DNA from: DASSJT01 sp035691065
GTDB taxonomy: Bacteria; Actinomycetota; Actinomycetes; Actinomycetales; Dermatophilaceae
NCBI GenBank assembly: GCA_035691065.1
Contig: DASSJT010000075.1
Coordinates: 1 to 64,000, forward strand
DNA: 64,000 bases
Direction: 5' to 3'
Part shown: positions 7,289 to 16,811 of the stretch, in pieces
Position numbering within the stretch: position 1 is the stretch's first letter
Layout: each line of letters begins with the position of its first letter
The notes under the pieces: model-generated
What the model was told of the DNA's origin: nothing
Seen by the model: the letters and a program-made list of their open reading frames with translations, nothing else
Databases searched by the model: none
Made by a program: the position numbers and the translations under genes

Positions 7289-10200
7289 GTGTCCTCAGTG
7301 CGCTTCTCCGCCCAGCCGGCGGACACCGGCCTCTACCGCCGGGAGTTCGAGCACGACGCCTGTGGTGTGGCCTTCATCGCCACGATGCGGGGCAGCGCCG
7401 GACACGACATCGTCGACCACGCGCTGAACGCCCTGCGCAACCTCGAGCACCGCGGTGCCACCGGCGCCGACCCGCTGGTGGGCGACGGCGCGGGCATCCT
7501 GACCCAGGTGCCAGACCAGTTCCTGCGCGCGTGCGTCGACTTCGAGCTGCCGGCGGCGGGTGCGTATGCCGTGGGGACAGCTTTCCTGCCCACCGACGAC
7601 GAGGCGCGCGCCGGGGTCCGCAGGGCCGTGGGGGCGATCGCCGAGGACGAGGGCCTGCGCGTGATCGGCTGGCGCGACGTCCCGGTCGGAGCCGACCTGG
7701 TCGGCGAGGCCGCCCGGGCCTGCATGCCCTACTTCAGCCAGCTCTTCGTGGCGGCAGCGGGCAACCGAGCCGTCGGGGTCGCCCTCGACCGTTTGGCGTT
7801 CTGCCTGCGCAAGCGGGCCGAGCGCGAGACGGAGGTCTACTTCGCCTCGCTGTCCTGCCGCACCATCGTCTACAAGGGGATGCTGACCACCGGTCAGCTG
7901 GAGCCGTTCTTCCCGGACCTGTCCGACCCGCGCTTCGCCACCGAGCTGGCGCTGGTGCACTCGCGGTTCTCCACCAACACCTTCCCCTCGTGGCCGCTCG
8001 CCCACCCCTACCGGCTCATCGCCCACAACGGCGAGATCAACACGGTCAAGGGCAACCGCAACTGGATGCGAGCCAGGGAGAGCCAGATCGTCACCGACCT
8101 CATCCCCGGGGACCTCGAGCGGCTGTTCCCCATCTGCACGCCGGGGGCGTCCGACTCCGCGTCCTTCGACGAGGTGCTGGAGCTGCTCCACCTCGGCGGC
8201 CGATCGCTCCCGCACGCCGTGCTGATGATGATCCCCGAGGCGTGGGAGAACCACCAGGAGATGGACCCCGCCCGGCGGGCCTTCTACGAGTTCCACTCAA
8301 CATTCATGGAGCCGTGGGACGGCCCCGCCTGCGTCACCTTCACCGACGGCACCCTGATCGGGGCGGTGCTCGACCGCAACGGCCTGCGCCCCGGACGCTT
8401 CTGGGTGACCGACGACGGTCTCGTGGTCCTCGCCTCGGAGTCCGGAGTCCTTGATGTCGCCCCCGATCGCGTGGTCCGCAAGGGTCGGCTCCAGCCCGGC
8501 CGCATGTTCCTGGTCGACACCGACCAGGGCCGGATCATCGAGGACGAGGAGATCAAGGGCCAGCTCGCCGCGCAGCGCCCCTACGACGAGTGGATGCATG
8601 CCGGCCTGCTCCACCTCGACGACCTGCCGGAGCGCGAGCACATCGTCCACACGGCCGCATCGGTCGCCCGTCGCCAGCAGACCTTCGGCTACACCAACGA
8701 GGAGCTGCGGGTGCTGCTCGCGCCGATGGCGCGCACCGGGGGCGAGGCCCTCGGGTCGATGGGCACCGACACCCCTATCGCGGTGCTCTCGACACGGCCC
8801 CGGCTGATCTTCGACTACTTCACCCAGCTGTTCGCCCAGGTCACCAACCCGCCGCTCGACGCGATCCGCGAGGAGCTGGTGACCTCGCTCGCGACCATGA
8901 TCGGCCCCGAGGGCGACGTGCTGTCGTCCGCGGCGTCGCACGCCCGCCAGGTCGTGCTGCCGTTCCCGGTGATCGACAACGACGAGCTCGCCAAGATCGT
9001 CCACATCAACGCCGACGGCGACCTCCCGGGCTACGCGACGTTCGTGGTGCGCGGCCTCTACGACGTCTCCGGCGGTGAGGCCGCCATGCGGGCCCGGCTG
9101 CAGGCGATCTTCGACGAGGTCGACCAGGCCATCGCCAAGGGCGCGCGCTTCGTCGTCCTCTCCGACCGCGACTCCGGCCGTGACCTCGCGCCCATCCCGT
9201 CGCTGCTGCTCACCTCGGCCGTGCACCACCACCTCATCCGCCGCAAGACCCGCACCCAGATGGGGCTGATCGTGGAGGCCGGCGACGTGCGCGAGGTGCA
9301 CCATGTGGCGCTGCTCATCGGCTACGGCGCGGCCGCGGTCAACCCCTACCTGGCGATGGAGTCGGTCGAGGACCTCGTCAGGTCCGGCGCAATCACCGGG
9401 GTCACCTCCGAGAAGGCGGTCAAGAACCTCATCAAGGCGCTGGGCAAGGGCGTCCTCAAGGTCATGTCCAAGATGGGCATCTCGACCGTGGCCTCCTACC
9501 GGGGGGCGCAGGTGTTCGAGGCGATCGGTCTCTCCCAGGAGCTCGTCGACGAGTACTTCACCGGCACCATGACCCAGCTGGGCGGCGTGGGCCTCGACGT
9601 CATCGCGGCCGAGACCGCGGCCCGCCACGCTGCGGCATACCCCCTCGACGGCGTCCGCCAGCCCCACCGCAAGCTCGACGTCGGCGGGGAGTACCAGTGG
9701 CGCCGCGAGGGGGAGCCGCACCTGTTCGACCCCGAGACGGTGTTCCGCCTCCAGCACTCCACGCGCACCCGCCGCTACGACATCTTCAAGCAGTACACCC
9801 AGCGCGTCGACCAGCAGTCCGAGCAGCTCATGACCCTGCGCGGCCTGTTCGAGCTGGGCGGCAAGACCCCCCGGCAGCCCGTGCCCATCGACGAGGTCGA
9901 GCCGGCCAGCGAGATCGTCAAGCGGTTCAACACCGGCGCCATGAGCTACGGGTCGATCAGCCAGGAGGCCCACGAGACCCTGGCCATCGCCATGAACCGG
10001 CTCGGCGGACGCTCCAACACGGGGGAGGGCGGCGAGGACTTCGAGCGGCTCATGGACCCCGAGCGCCGCTCCGCCGTCAAGCAGGTGGCCTCCGGCCGGT
10101 TCGGTGTCACCTCGGTGTACCTGACGAACGCGGACGACCTCCAGATCAAGATGGCGCAGGGCGCCAAGCCCGGTGAGGGCGGCCAGCTGCCCGGCCACAA

Positions 10201-11833
10201 GGTCTATCCGTGGGTGGCCAGGACCCGCCACTCGACGCCGGGTGTGGGCCTGATCAGCCCGCCGCCCCACCACGACATCTACTCGATCGAGGACCTCGCG
10301 CAGCTGATCCACGACCTCAAGAACGCCAACCCCGAGGCCCGGATCCACGTCAAGCTGGTCTCCGAGATCGGCGTGGGCACCGTCGCGGCAGGCGTCAGCA
10401 AGGCGCACTCCGACGTCGTGCTCATCTCGGGCCACGACGGCGGCACTGGCGCCTCCCCGCTGACCTCCCTCAAGCACGCCGGAGGCCCCTGGGAGCTCGG
10501 ACTGGCCGAGACCCAGCAGACGCTGGTGCTCAACGGCCTCCGCGACCGGATCGTGGTGCAGGTCGACGGCCAGCTCAAGACCGGCCGCGACGTCGTCATC
10601 GCGGCGCTGCTCGGTGCCGAGGAGTTCGGCTTCGCCACGGCGCCCCTGGTGGTGAGCGGCTGCATCATGATGCGCGTCTGCCACCTCGACACCTGTCCGG
10701 TGGGCGTCGCCACCCAGAACCCCGAGCTGCGGGCCCGCTTCACCGGCAAGCCCGAGTTCGTCGAGACCTTCTTCGAGTACATCGCCGAGGAGGTTCGCGA
10801 GCACCTCGCGGCGATCGGCTTCCGCTCGATCGAGGAGGCCATCGGCCACGTGTCGGCGCTCGACACCACCAAGGCGGTCGCCCACTGGAAGGCCTCGGGG
10901 CTCGACCTCACGCCCATCCTCACCGACGTCCAGAGCCCCGACGGATCCGCCCGCCGCCACACCACGGGCCAGGACCATGGCCTCGAGAAGGCGCTCGACC
11001 ACCAGCTCATCTCGATCGCCCAGCCGGCCATCAACGACGGCACACCGGTGGCCGGCGAGGTCGTCGTCCGCAACGTCAACCGCACCGTCGGCACCCTCCT
11101 GGGCCACGAGGTCACCAAGGCCCACCCGCGGGGTCTCGACGACGACACGATCGACCTCACCCTGATCGGGTCCGCCGGCCAGTCGTTCGGTGCGTTCGTC
11201 CCCCGCGGCGTGACGCTGCGGCTCGTCGGCGACGCCAACGACTACGTGGGCAAAGGCCTCTCCGGTGGCCGGATCGTCATCCGCCCCGACGACAAGGCGC
11301 CGCTGGTCGCGGAGCAGAACGTCATCGCCGGCAACGTCGTCGCCTACGGCGCCACCACCGGCGAGCTCTTCCTGCGAGGCAAGGTGGGCGAGCGGTTCTG
11401 CGTGCGCAACTCCGGTGCGACCGCCGTGGTGGAGGGCGTGGGAGACCACGGCTGCGAGTACATGACCGGCGGCACCGTCCTGGTGCTCGGTCCCACCGGC
11501 CGCAACTTCGCCGCCGGCATGTCCGGGGGAGTGGCGTACGTCCTCGACCTGGTCGAGCGCCAGGTCAACCCCGAGCTCGTCGACCTCTCCCCGCTGCGGC
11601 CGCAGGACCAGGTGGTGGTGCGAGCCCTGCTCGACCGGCACCTCGAGCTCACCGGCTCGACCGTCGCTCGCGCCCTGCTCGACGACTGGGAGAGCGCCCG
11701 GTCGCGCATCACCCTCGCGCTGCCGCGGGACTACCAGCGGGTCCTGGACGTGCGCGCGGCAGCCGAGGTGGAGGGACTCGACATCAACGGCACCGAGGTG
11801 TGGGAGCGGATCATGGAGGCCTCTCGTGGGTGA
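7289..11833 (+). CDS. gltB: Glutamate synthase (NADPH) large subunit
   Basis: This 1514-residue protein makes two glutamates from glutamine and 2-oxoglutarate. The N-terminal class II glutamine amidotransferase begins at Cys25 in EHDACGVAFIA, the nucleophile exposed after removal of a short propeptide. The synthase/FMN domain lies at about residues 860-1180. The iron-sulfur cysteines lie in SGCIMMRVCHLDTCPVG near residue 1125, with the C-x5-C-x4-C spacing expected for a 3Fe-4S cluster. The C-terminal part (about 1260-1450) has the GXGXG beta-helix. It overlaps gltD by 8 bases, as expected for subunits made in fixed ratio. Confidence 0.98.
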   Translation: MSSVRFSAQPADTGLYRREFEHDACGVAFIATMRGSAGHDIVDHALNALRNLEHRGATGADPLVGDGAGILTQVPDQFLRACVDFELPAAGAYAVGTAFLPTDDEARAGVRRAVGAIAEDEGLRVIGWRDVPVGADLVGEAARACMPYFSQLFVAAAGNRAVGVALDRLAFCLRKRAERETEVYFASLSCRTIVYKGMLTTGQLEPFFPDLSDPRFATELALVHSRFSTNTFPSWPLAHPYRLIAHNGEINTVKGNRNWMRARESQIVTDLIPGDLERLFPICTPGASDSASFDEVLELLHLGGRSLPHAVLMMIPEAWENHQEMDPARRAFYEFHSTFMEPWDGPACVTFTDGTLIGAVLDRNGLRPGRFWVTDDGLVVLASESGVLDVAPDRVVRKGRLQPGRMFLVDTDQGRIIEDEEIKGQLAAQRPYDEWMHAGLLHLDDLPEREHIVHTAASVARRQQTFGYTNEELRVLLAPMARTGGEALGSMGTDTPIAVLSTRPRLIFDYFTQLFAQVTNPPLDAIREELVTSLATMIGPEGDVLSSAASHARQVVLPFPVIDNDELAKIVHINADGDLPGYATFVVRGLYDVSGGEAAMRARLQAIFDEVDQAIAKGARFVVLSDRDSGRDLAPIPSLLLTSAVHHHLIRRKTRTQMGLIVEAGDVREVHHVALLIGYGAAAVNPYLAMESVEDLVRSGAITGVTSEKAVKNLIKALGKGVLKVMSKMGISTVASYRGAQVFEAIGLSQELVDEYFTGTMTQLGGVGLDVIAAETAARHAAAYPLDGVRQPHRKLDVGGEYQWRREGEPHLFDPETVFRLQHSTRTRRYDIFKQYTQRVDQQSEQLMTLRGLFELGGKTPRQPVPIDEVEPASEIVKRFNTGAMSYGSISQEAHETLAIAMNRLGGRSNTGEGGEDFERLMDPERRSAVKQVASGRFGVTSVYLTNADDLQIKMAQGAKPGEGGQLPGHKVYPWVARTRHSTPGVGLISPPPHHDIYSIEDLAQLIHDLKNANPEARIHVKLVSEIGVGTVAAGVSKAHSDVVLISGHDGGTGASPLTSLKHAGGPWELGLAETQQTLVLNGLRDRIVVQVDGQLKTGRDVVIAALLGAEEFGFATAPLVVSGCIMMRVCHLDTCPVGVATQNPELRARFTGKPEFVETFFEYIAEEVREHLAAIGFRSIEEAIGHVSALDTTKAVAHWKASGLDLTPILTDVQSPDGSARRHTTGQDHGLEKALDHQLISIAQPAINDGTPVAGEVVVRNVNRTVGTLLGHEVTKAHPRGLDDDTIDLTLIGSAGQSFGAFVPRGVTLRLVGDANDYVGKGLSGGRIVIRPDDKAPLVAEQNVIAGNVVAYGATTGELFLRGKVGERFCVRNSGATAVVEGVGDHGCEYMTGGTVLVLGPTGRNFAAGMSGGVAYVLDLVERQVNPELVDLSPLRPQDQVVVRALLDRHLELTGSTVARALLDDWESARSRITLALPRDYQRVLDVRAAAEVEGLDINGTEVWERIMEASRG

Positions 11834-13286
11834 CCCCCAGGGATTTCTGAAGACGCGGGAGCGCGAGCTGCCGCGGCGCCGGCCGATTCCAGTCCGCATC
11901 CGCGACTGGAAAGAGGTCTACGAGGAGCAGGACGTCGCCGAGCTCCAGCGCCAGGCCGGGCGCTGCATGGACTGCGGCATCCCGTTCTGCCACTCCGGCT
12001 GCCCGCTCGGCAACCTCATCCCCGAGTGGAACGACCTTGCGTGGCGCGGTGACTGGCGCGAGGCCATCGAGCGCCTCCACGCCACCAACAACTTCCCCGA
12101 GTTCACCGGGCGGCTCTGCCCGGCTCCCTGCGAGACCGCCTGCGTCCTGGGGATCAACCAGCCGGCGGTGACCATCAAGCAGGTCGAGGTGACCACCATC
12201 GAGCGCGCCTGGGCGGCCGGAGGAGTCCAGCCCCAGCCCCCGGAGCGCCTCACCGGCAAGACCGTTGCGGTCGTCGGCTCGGGGCCTGCCGGTCTGGCCG
12301 CCGCGCAGCAGCTCACCCGTGCGGGTCACACGGTCGCGGTCTACGAGCGTGCCGACAGGCCCGGAGGGCTCCTGCGCTACGGCATCCCCGAGTTCAAGAT
12401 GGAGAAGGCGGTCCTCGACCGCCGGATCGCGCAGATGGAGGCCGAGGGCACCCGCTTCCGCAGCGGGGTCAACGTCGGCGTCGACGTCACGGGCCGCCAG
12501 CTGCGCGACCGCTACGACGCCGTGGTCCTCGCCATCGGCGCCACGGTGCCGCGGGACCTGCCGGCCCCCGGCCGCGAGCTCGACGGCGTGATGCAGGCCA
12601 TGGACTTCCTGCCGCCGTCCAACCGCGCCGCCCTGGGCGAGGCGGTCGAGGGCCAGGTCACTGCCGAGGGCAAGCACGTGATCGTCATCGGCGGCGGTGA
12701 CACCGGGGCGGACTGCATCGGCACGGCGCACCGCCAGGGCGCCAGGTCCGTGACCAGTCTCGAGATCCTGCCCCAGCCCGGGCAGGACCGCGCGCCGGGG
12801 CAGCCCTGGCCCACCTACCCGATGATCTTCCGGGTCGCCTCCGCGCACGAAGAGGGCGGCGAGCGGCTGTATGCCGTGAGCACCAGTGCGATCGTCGGCG
12901 ACGACGAGGGGCGGGTCCAGGCGATCCGCCTCCACGAGGTGCGCATGGGCGAGAAGGGATTCGAGCCGATCGAGGGCACGGAGCGCGAGCTGCCCGTCCA
13001 ACTGGTGCTCTTGGCCATGGGCTTCCTCGGCCCGCAGGGCGAGGGCGTCGTCGAGCAGCTCGGCGTCGAGCGTGACGCGCGGTCCAACATCGTCCGCGAC
13101 TCGGCATACATGTCCAGCGTCCCCGGCGTGTTCGTCGCCGGTGACGCCGGTCGCGGGCAGTCGCTGATCGTGTGGGCCATCGCCGAGGGTCGGGCCGCGG
13201 CCAACGGCGTCGACGCCTACCTGACCGGAGGGCCCTCCTCGCTGCCCAGGCCGATCAACCCCACGGACCGGCCCCTCGCCGTCTGA
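11826..13286 (+). CDS. gltD: Glutamate synthase (NADPH) small subunit
   Basis: This 486-residue flavoprotein passes NADPH electrons to GltB. The N-terminal cysteine clusters CMDCGIPFCHSGCPLGN and CPAPCETACVLG are the [4Fe-4S] ligands. An FAD-binding GSGPAGLAAA motif lies at about residues 156-165 and a second dinucleotide site, GGGDTGADC, at about 289-297. The C-terminal GVFVAGDAGRGQSL is the usual FAD-contact segment. The GTG start lies within the end of gltB (8-base overlap). Length matches the family. Confidence 0.98.
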   Translation: MGDPQGFLKTRERELPRRRPIPVRIRDWKEVYEEQDVAELQRQAGRCMDCGIPFCHSGCPLGNLIPEWNDLAWRGDWREAIERLHATNNFPEFTGRLCPAPCETACVLGINQPAVTIKQVEVTTIERAWAAGGVQPQPPERLTGKTVAVVGSGPAGLAAAQQLTRAGHTVAVYERADRPGGLLRYGIPEFKMEKAVLDRRIAQMEAEGTRFRSGVNVGVDVTGRQLRDRYDAVVLAIGATVPRDLPAPGRELDGVMQAMDFLPPSNRAALGEAVEGQVTAEGKHVIVIGGGDTGADCIGTAHRQGARSVTSLEILPQPGQDRAPGQPWPTYPMIFRVASAHEEGGERLYAVSTSAIVGDDEGRVQAIRLHEVRMGEKGFEPIEGTERELPVQLVLLAMGFLGPQGEGVVEQLGVERDARSNIVRDSAYMSSVPGVFVAGDAGRGQSLIVWAIAEGRAAANGVDAYLTGGPSSLPRPINPTDRPLAV

Positions 13287-13349
13287 GCCAGAGCCCCAGA
13301 GGGCGGGGTCCGGAGTGCGAGACGTGTGATCAGGGCCACAGGCCACCGA

Positions 13350-13355
13350 TAGGGT
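13350..13355 (+). promoter_or_regulatory. Candidate -10 box of a leaderless pyk transcript
   Basis: TAGGGT ends 7 bases before the pyk ATG at 13363, and no Shine-Dalgarno sequence is present. The gap after gltD (13287-13362) thus appears to hold a separate promoter for pyk. No strong -35 box is visible. Confidence 0.5.
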
Positions 13356-13362
13356 TGGGCCT

Positions 13363-14832
13363 ATGCGTCGCGCGAAGATCGTCTGCACTCTCGGACCCGC
13401 CACGTCCTCTCCGCGACGACTGCGAGAGCTCGTCGAAGCGGGCATGGATGTCGCCCGGCTGAACCTTTCCCACGGCTCCTACGACGACCACGAGAAGGTC
13501 TACAAGGACGTCCGCGCGGCGAGCGACGAGCTGGGGCGCGCGGTGGGGGTCCTGGTCGACCTGCAGGGTCCGAAGATCCGCACCGGCAGGTTCTCCGGCG
13601 GGCCGGTCGACCTGGCCGTCGGCGACCGCTTCACCATCACGACCCGCGAGGTCGACGGCGACAAGAGCATGGTGAGCACCACCTACAAGGGCCTCCCCGG
13701 GGACGTGCGACCGGGCGACCGGCTGCTCATCGACGACGGCAAGGTCAGCCTGGTGGCGCGTGAGGTCAGCGACACCGACGTCGTGGCCGAGGTGGTCGTC
13801 GGAGGCACGGTCTCCAACAACAAGGGCATCAACCTGCCGGGCGTGGCCGTGAGCGTCCCCGCGCTCTCCGACAAGGACCGCGAGGACCTCCGCTGGGCCC
13901 TGGGCCTGCGTGCCGACATGATCGCCCTGTCGTTCGTGCGCAGCGCCAGCGACATCGAGGAGGTCCACGAGATCATGGACGAGGTCGGCGCCCGGCTGCC
14001 GGTCATCGCCAAGATCGAGAAGCCGCAGGCCGTCGACAACCTGCTGGAGATCATCCAGGCCTTCGACGGCGTGATGGTGGCTCGGGGCGACCTGGGCGTC
14101 GAGCTCCCGCTCGAGGAGGTGCCGCTCGTCCAGAAGGTCGCGGTCGAGCTCGCCCGGCGGCAGGCCAAGCCGGTCATCGTCGCCACCCAGGTGCTCGAGT
14201 CGATGATCGAGAACCCACGCCCCACCCGGGCCGAGGCGTCCGACGCGGCCAACGCCGTGCTCGACGGCGCCGACGCCCTGATGCTCTCCGGCGAGACCAG
14301 CGTGGGGGCCTATCCCATCGAGGCGGTCCGCACGATGGCGCGGATCATCGAGAACACCGAGGAGCACGGTCTGGAGCGCATCCAGCCGCTCGGCACCCGG
14401 CCCCACACCAAGGGCGGGGCGGTCACCGCGGCGGCGGCCGAGATCGGCGAGCTGCTCAACGCGAAGTTCCTCATCACGTTCACCCAGTCCGGCGACTCGG
14501 CGCGCCGCCTGTCGCGCATCCGCCCCCGCATCCCGATGCTGGCGTTCACGCCGATCCAGCACACCCGCTCGAAACTCGCCCTGGCCTGGGGCATCGAGAC
14601 CTTTCTGGTGCCCATGGCCAAGCACACCGACCAGATGGCCCTCATGGTCGACGACACGCTCCTGGCCAACGGCCGCTGCCAGGAGGGCGACCTGGTGGTC
14701 ATCGCCGCGGGGTCACCTCCCGGCATCCCCGGCTCCACCAACGCCCTCCGGGTGCACCAGGTCGGCGACGCCAAGAACCGCGTGGCCCCGGCCTACGAGG
14801 AGCTGGGCAGCGAGGACCTGGGCACCGAGTAG
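13363..14832 (+). CDS. pyk: Pyruvate kinase
   Basis: The 489-residue enzyme transfers phosphate from phosphoenolpyruvate to ADP. It starts with RRAKIVCTLGPATSS and continues with RLNLSHGSYDDH, LVDLQGPKIRTG, the catalytic MVARGDLGVELPLEEV region and VATQVLESMI. A C-terminal alpha/beta domain includes FTQSGDSARRLS, where the effector site lies in other pyruvate kinases. Length and domain order (A with inserted B, then C) are standard. The ATG sits 7 bases after a -10-like box, consistent with leaderless transcription. Confidence 0.98.
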   Translation: MRRAKIVCTLGPATSSPRRLRELVEAGMDVARLNLSHGSYDDHEKVYKDVRAASDELGRAVGVLVDLQGPKIRTGRFSGGPVDLAVGDRFTITTREVDGDKSMVSTTYKGLPGDVRPGDRLLIDDGKVSLVAREVSDTDVVAEVVVGGTVSNNKGINLPGVAVSVPALSDKDREDLRWALGLRADMIALSFVRSASDIEEVHEIMDEVGARLPVIAKIEKPQAVDNLLEIIQAFDGVMVARGDLGVELPLEEVPLVQKVAVELARRQAKPVIVATQVLESMIENPRPTRAEASDAANAVLDGADALMLSGETSVGAYPIEAVRTMARIIENTEEHGLERIQPLGTRPHTKGGAVTAAAAEIGELLNAKFLITFTQSGDSARRLSRIRPRIPMLAFTPIQHTRSKLALAWGIETFLVPMAKHTDQMALMVDDTLLANGRCQEGDLVVIAAGSPPGIPGSTNALRVHQVGDAKNRVAPAYEELGSEDLGTE

Positions 14833-15005
14833 CCGCCGTCGCGTTCGGTGTGAAGGGCCCGGCCGTCCCCTGACCCGGCCTTGGCACCCGGCCTCCGGAT
14901 CGGGCCTTCCCTGGCCGGGCCTTCGAACCCGGCCTTCAAACCCGGCCGCGTCGAGACTGCTGCCGGTCCCGGCCAGGCACCCCGATATGCTGGCCGCCTC
15001 CACTG
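14833..15005. other. Repeat- and hairpin-rich gap between pyk and tRNA-Leu
   Basis: The gap contains several imperfect copies of a CCCGGCCTT-like unit between about 14874 and 14945. One perfect 7-bp stem, GGCCGGG (14913-14919) with CCCGGCC (14928-14934), has an 8-base loop containing TTCGAA. These hairpins could end pyk transcription, although no T tract follows. I see no convincing coding sequence or tRNA promoter boxes. Confidence 0.45.
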
Positions 15006-15088
15006 GCCGAAGTGGTGGAATGGCAGACACGGAGCACTCAAAATGCTTTGCCCGCAAGGGCGTGCGGGTTCAAGTCCCGCCTTCGGCA
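15006..15088 (+). tRNA. tRNA-Leu (anticodon CAA)
   Basis: The 83-base cloverleaf has acceptor arms GCCGAAG (15006-15012) and CTTCGGC (15081-15087) with discriminator A at 15088. The anticodon CAA lies at 15039-15041 inside the CTCAAAA loop. A long variable arm, as expected for a class II leucine tRNA, and a T-loop GGTTCAAGTCC are present. The CCA end is not encoded, since ACC is followed by G. It reads UUG codons, which are rare in such GC-rich genes. Confidence 0.96.
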
Positions 15089-15139
15089 CCGCGAGCCATG
15101 GGCTGCGACCCCTGTTGACACGACAGCAAGGTGGGCAAC

Positions 15140-15763
15140 ATGACTGAGACGGCACAGCCAGCCGGGCGACCCAAGGACGATCCGGCCAGGCCCCGCCGAG
15201 TCCTCGTCGCCGAGGACGAGGCCCTGATCCGCCTCGACCTGGCCGAGATGCTCGGGGAGGCCGGCTACGACGTCGTGGGCCAGGCGAGCAACGGCCAGCA
15301 GGCCGTCGAGATGGCTGAGCAGCTGCACCCGGACCTGGTGATCATGGACGTCAAGATGCCGGTCCTCGACGGCATCAGCGCGGCCGAGCGGATCGGCAAG
15401 GCCCGCCTGTGTCCGGTGGTGATGCTGACCGCCTTCAGCCAGACCGAGCTGGTCGAGCGGGCCCGCGACGCCGGCGTGATGGCCTACATCGTGAAGCCCT
15501 TCACGTCGGCCGACATCACACCGGCGATCGACATCGCGCTGTCCCGGTGGGGCGAGCTGAAGGCCCTGGAGCAGGAGGTCGCCGACCTCGGCGAGCGGCT
15601 CGAGACCCGGAAGGCGGTCGAGCGCGCCAAGGGCGTGCTGATGAAGAAGCTCAAGATCACCGAAGCCGAGGCGTTCCGCTGGATCCAGAAGACGGCGATG
15701 GACCGCCGGCTCGCGATGCGCGAGGTGGCGGAGGCGGTCATCGCCGGCATGGACAAGGCCTGA
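15140..15763 (+). CDS. pdtaR: ANTAR-domain response regulator (PdtaR family)
   Basis: This 207-residue protein has a receiver domain with the phosphoacceptor Asp70 in DLVIMDVKMPVLDG, the acidic pair in VAEDEA and Lys in IVKPF. A coiled-coil linker and a C-terminal ANTAR domain (RAKGVLMKKLKITEAEAFRW) follow. ANTAR domains bind paired-hairpin RNAs and act as antiterminators. It resembles M. tuberculosis PdtaR (Rv1626), which works with the kinase PdtaS. ATG 15140 is preferred to GTG 15131 because AAGGTGG at 15128-15134 is a good ribosome-binding site for it. No partner kinase is adjacent. Confidence 0.9.
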   Translation: MTETAQPAGRPKDDPARPRRVLVAEDEALIRLDLAEMLGEAGYDVVGQASNGQQAVEMAEQLHPDLVIMDVKMPVLDGISAAERIGKARLCPVVMLTAFSQTELVERARDAGVMAYIVKPFTSADITPAIDIALSRWGELKALEQEVADLGERLETRKAVERAKGVLMKKLKITEAEAFRWIQKTAMDRRLAMREVAEAVIAGMDKA

Positions 15764-15772
15764 CCTCCAGTC

Positions 15773-15817
15773 GTATGCCGTGAGCCCGTATGCCGTGAGC
15801 CCGTATGCCGAGAGCCC
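15773..15817. repeat. Three tandem 15-bp copies containing the GTATGCCG octamer
   Basis: GTATGCCGTGAGCCC occurs twice in succession at 15773-15802, followed by GTATGCCGAGAGCCC at 15803-15817. The array lies in the convergent gap between pdtaR and the DUF554 gene. It is the densest cluster of an octamer found throughout the window. Confidence 0.9.
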
Positions 15818-15848
15818 GGACGGGTGCCGCCGGCAGTCCCCGGGTGGT

Positions 15849-16685
15849 TCACCTCAGGACGACGACCAGCTGGGTCAGGAGCGGGGCGACAACAAGGGCA
15901 GGGAGCAGGTCGCCCACCGGGATCTCGCGGATCCGCAGGAGCCGCAGGCTGATCCCGGCCAGCATGAGGCCGCCCGTCGCGGTGAGGGCGGCGATGTGGG
16001 CACCGGGGAGCACCGAGCCCAGTAACACCCCGGTCACCGTGAGGAGCCCCTGCACCACCGCGACGGACACGGCGGAGAGGAGCACCCCGACGCCGAACGT
16101 GGAGGCGAAGGCGATCGCCGCGAAGCCGTCGAGCACCGACTTCAGGGCCAGCTGGTCGATGCCCCGGCCCAGCCCGTCGGAGAGGGCACCCAGGATCGTG
16201 AGGGGGCCGACACAGAAGAGCAGGGACGCCCCAAGCCACCCCTCGATGAACCGCTCGCGGGCCTCGTGCGCCGCAGCTGACTCCGCCGGTCCGTCCGAGT
16301 CGTCGCGTGGGGCCCGGCCCTGGCGGGCGACGCTGGCGGTGGCACGCCGCTCGGACCGCCGGGCAAGCAGGGACTGGAGCCGGCCGGCCAGGCCTTCGAG
16401 CCGGTCCTCGATGCGCAGGATCGAGCCGGCGATGCCGCCGACCAGCAGGGACCCCAGCACGATCAGCACCGGCGCGCCCCGGCCCGTTGCGCTGCTGAGT
16501 GCGGGATCGGTGACGCTCATGGCCGAGAGGCCCGCCATGAGCAGGGTCGTGAGACCGAGCACATCGGTGACGACATCTCTGGTGTGCCGCGGAAAGCGGT
16601 GTCCAGCGGCCATGCCCAGCAGTGAGCCGGCAGTCACCGTGGCGACGTTGATGACGGTCCCAAGGCCCGGGAAGTCGGCGCTCAC
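15849..16685 (-). CDS. DUF554 (YdfK/YqgA-like) membrane protein
   Basis: The 278-residue protein opens with GTVINVATVTAGSLLGMAAG, the usual N-terminus of DUF554 proteins, and has about six hydrophobic segments. Family function is unknown. A hydrophilic Arg/Ser/Ala insert at about residues 108-145, after the third membrane stretch, makes it longer than typical relatives of about 230 residues. GTG 16685 is preferred over the longest frame (to 16727) because it places the family N-terminus at residue 7. It is convergent with pdtaR and divergent from the acetyltransferase. Confidence 0.8.
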   Translation of the reverse strand: MSADFPGLGTVINVATVTAGSLLGMAAGHRFPRHTRDVVTDVLGLTTLLMAGLSAMSVTDPALSSATGRGAPVLIVLGSLLVGGIAGSILRIEDRLEGLAGRLQSLLARRSERRATASVARQGRAPRDDSDGPAESAAAHEARERFIEGWLGASLLFCVGPLTILGALSDGLGRGIDQLALKSVLDGFAAIAFASTFGVGVLLSAVSVAVVQGLLTVTGVLLGSVLPGAHIAALTATGGLMLAGISLRLLRIREIPVGDLLPALVVAPLLTQLVVVLR

Positions 16686-16751
16686 ACGCGCCACCTTAAG
16701 GGTCTCCAACGGCGCACCCGGCCCCACCCGTCACGCGGTCGGGCACTTTGG

Positions 16752-16811
16752 GCGTTTCCCTTCCGGAAGTCCGCCGCGCACCTCTAGAGTCTGGTCTCGG
16801 CAGGGAAACGC
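16752..16811 (+). promoter_or_regulatory. Promoter of the GNAT gene flanked by a 9-bp inverted repeat
   Basis: TAGAGT at 16785-16790, inside the palindrome CTCTAGAG, is a good -10 candidate and would give a leader of about 64 bases. GCGTTTCCC at 16752-16760 and its exact complement GGGAAACGC at 16803-16811 flank it. This arrangement could be a two-site operator or an RNA/DNA stem. Confidence 0.45.

Noticed and set aside
8297..11899. Very long minus-strand open frame (about 1200 codons) opposite gltB
   Set aside because: It mirrors gltB exactly, has Arg/Gly/Asp/Val-rich composition with no motif, and is a product of high G+C codon bias.
14881..15147. 88-codon plus-strand frame across tRNA-Leu
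   Set aside because: It reads through the tRNA and hairpin region and has no ribosome-binding site or family match.
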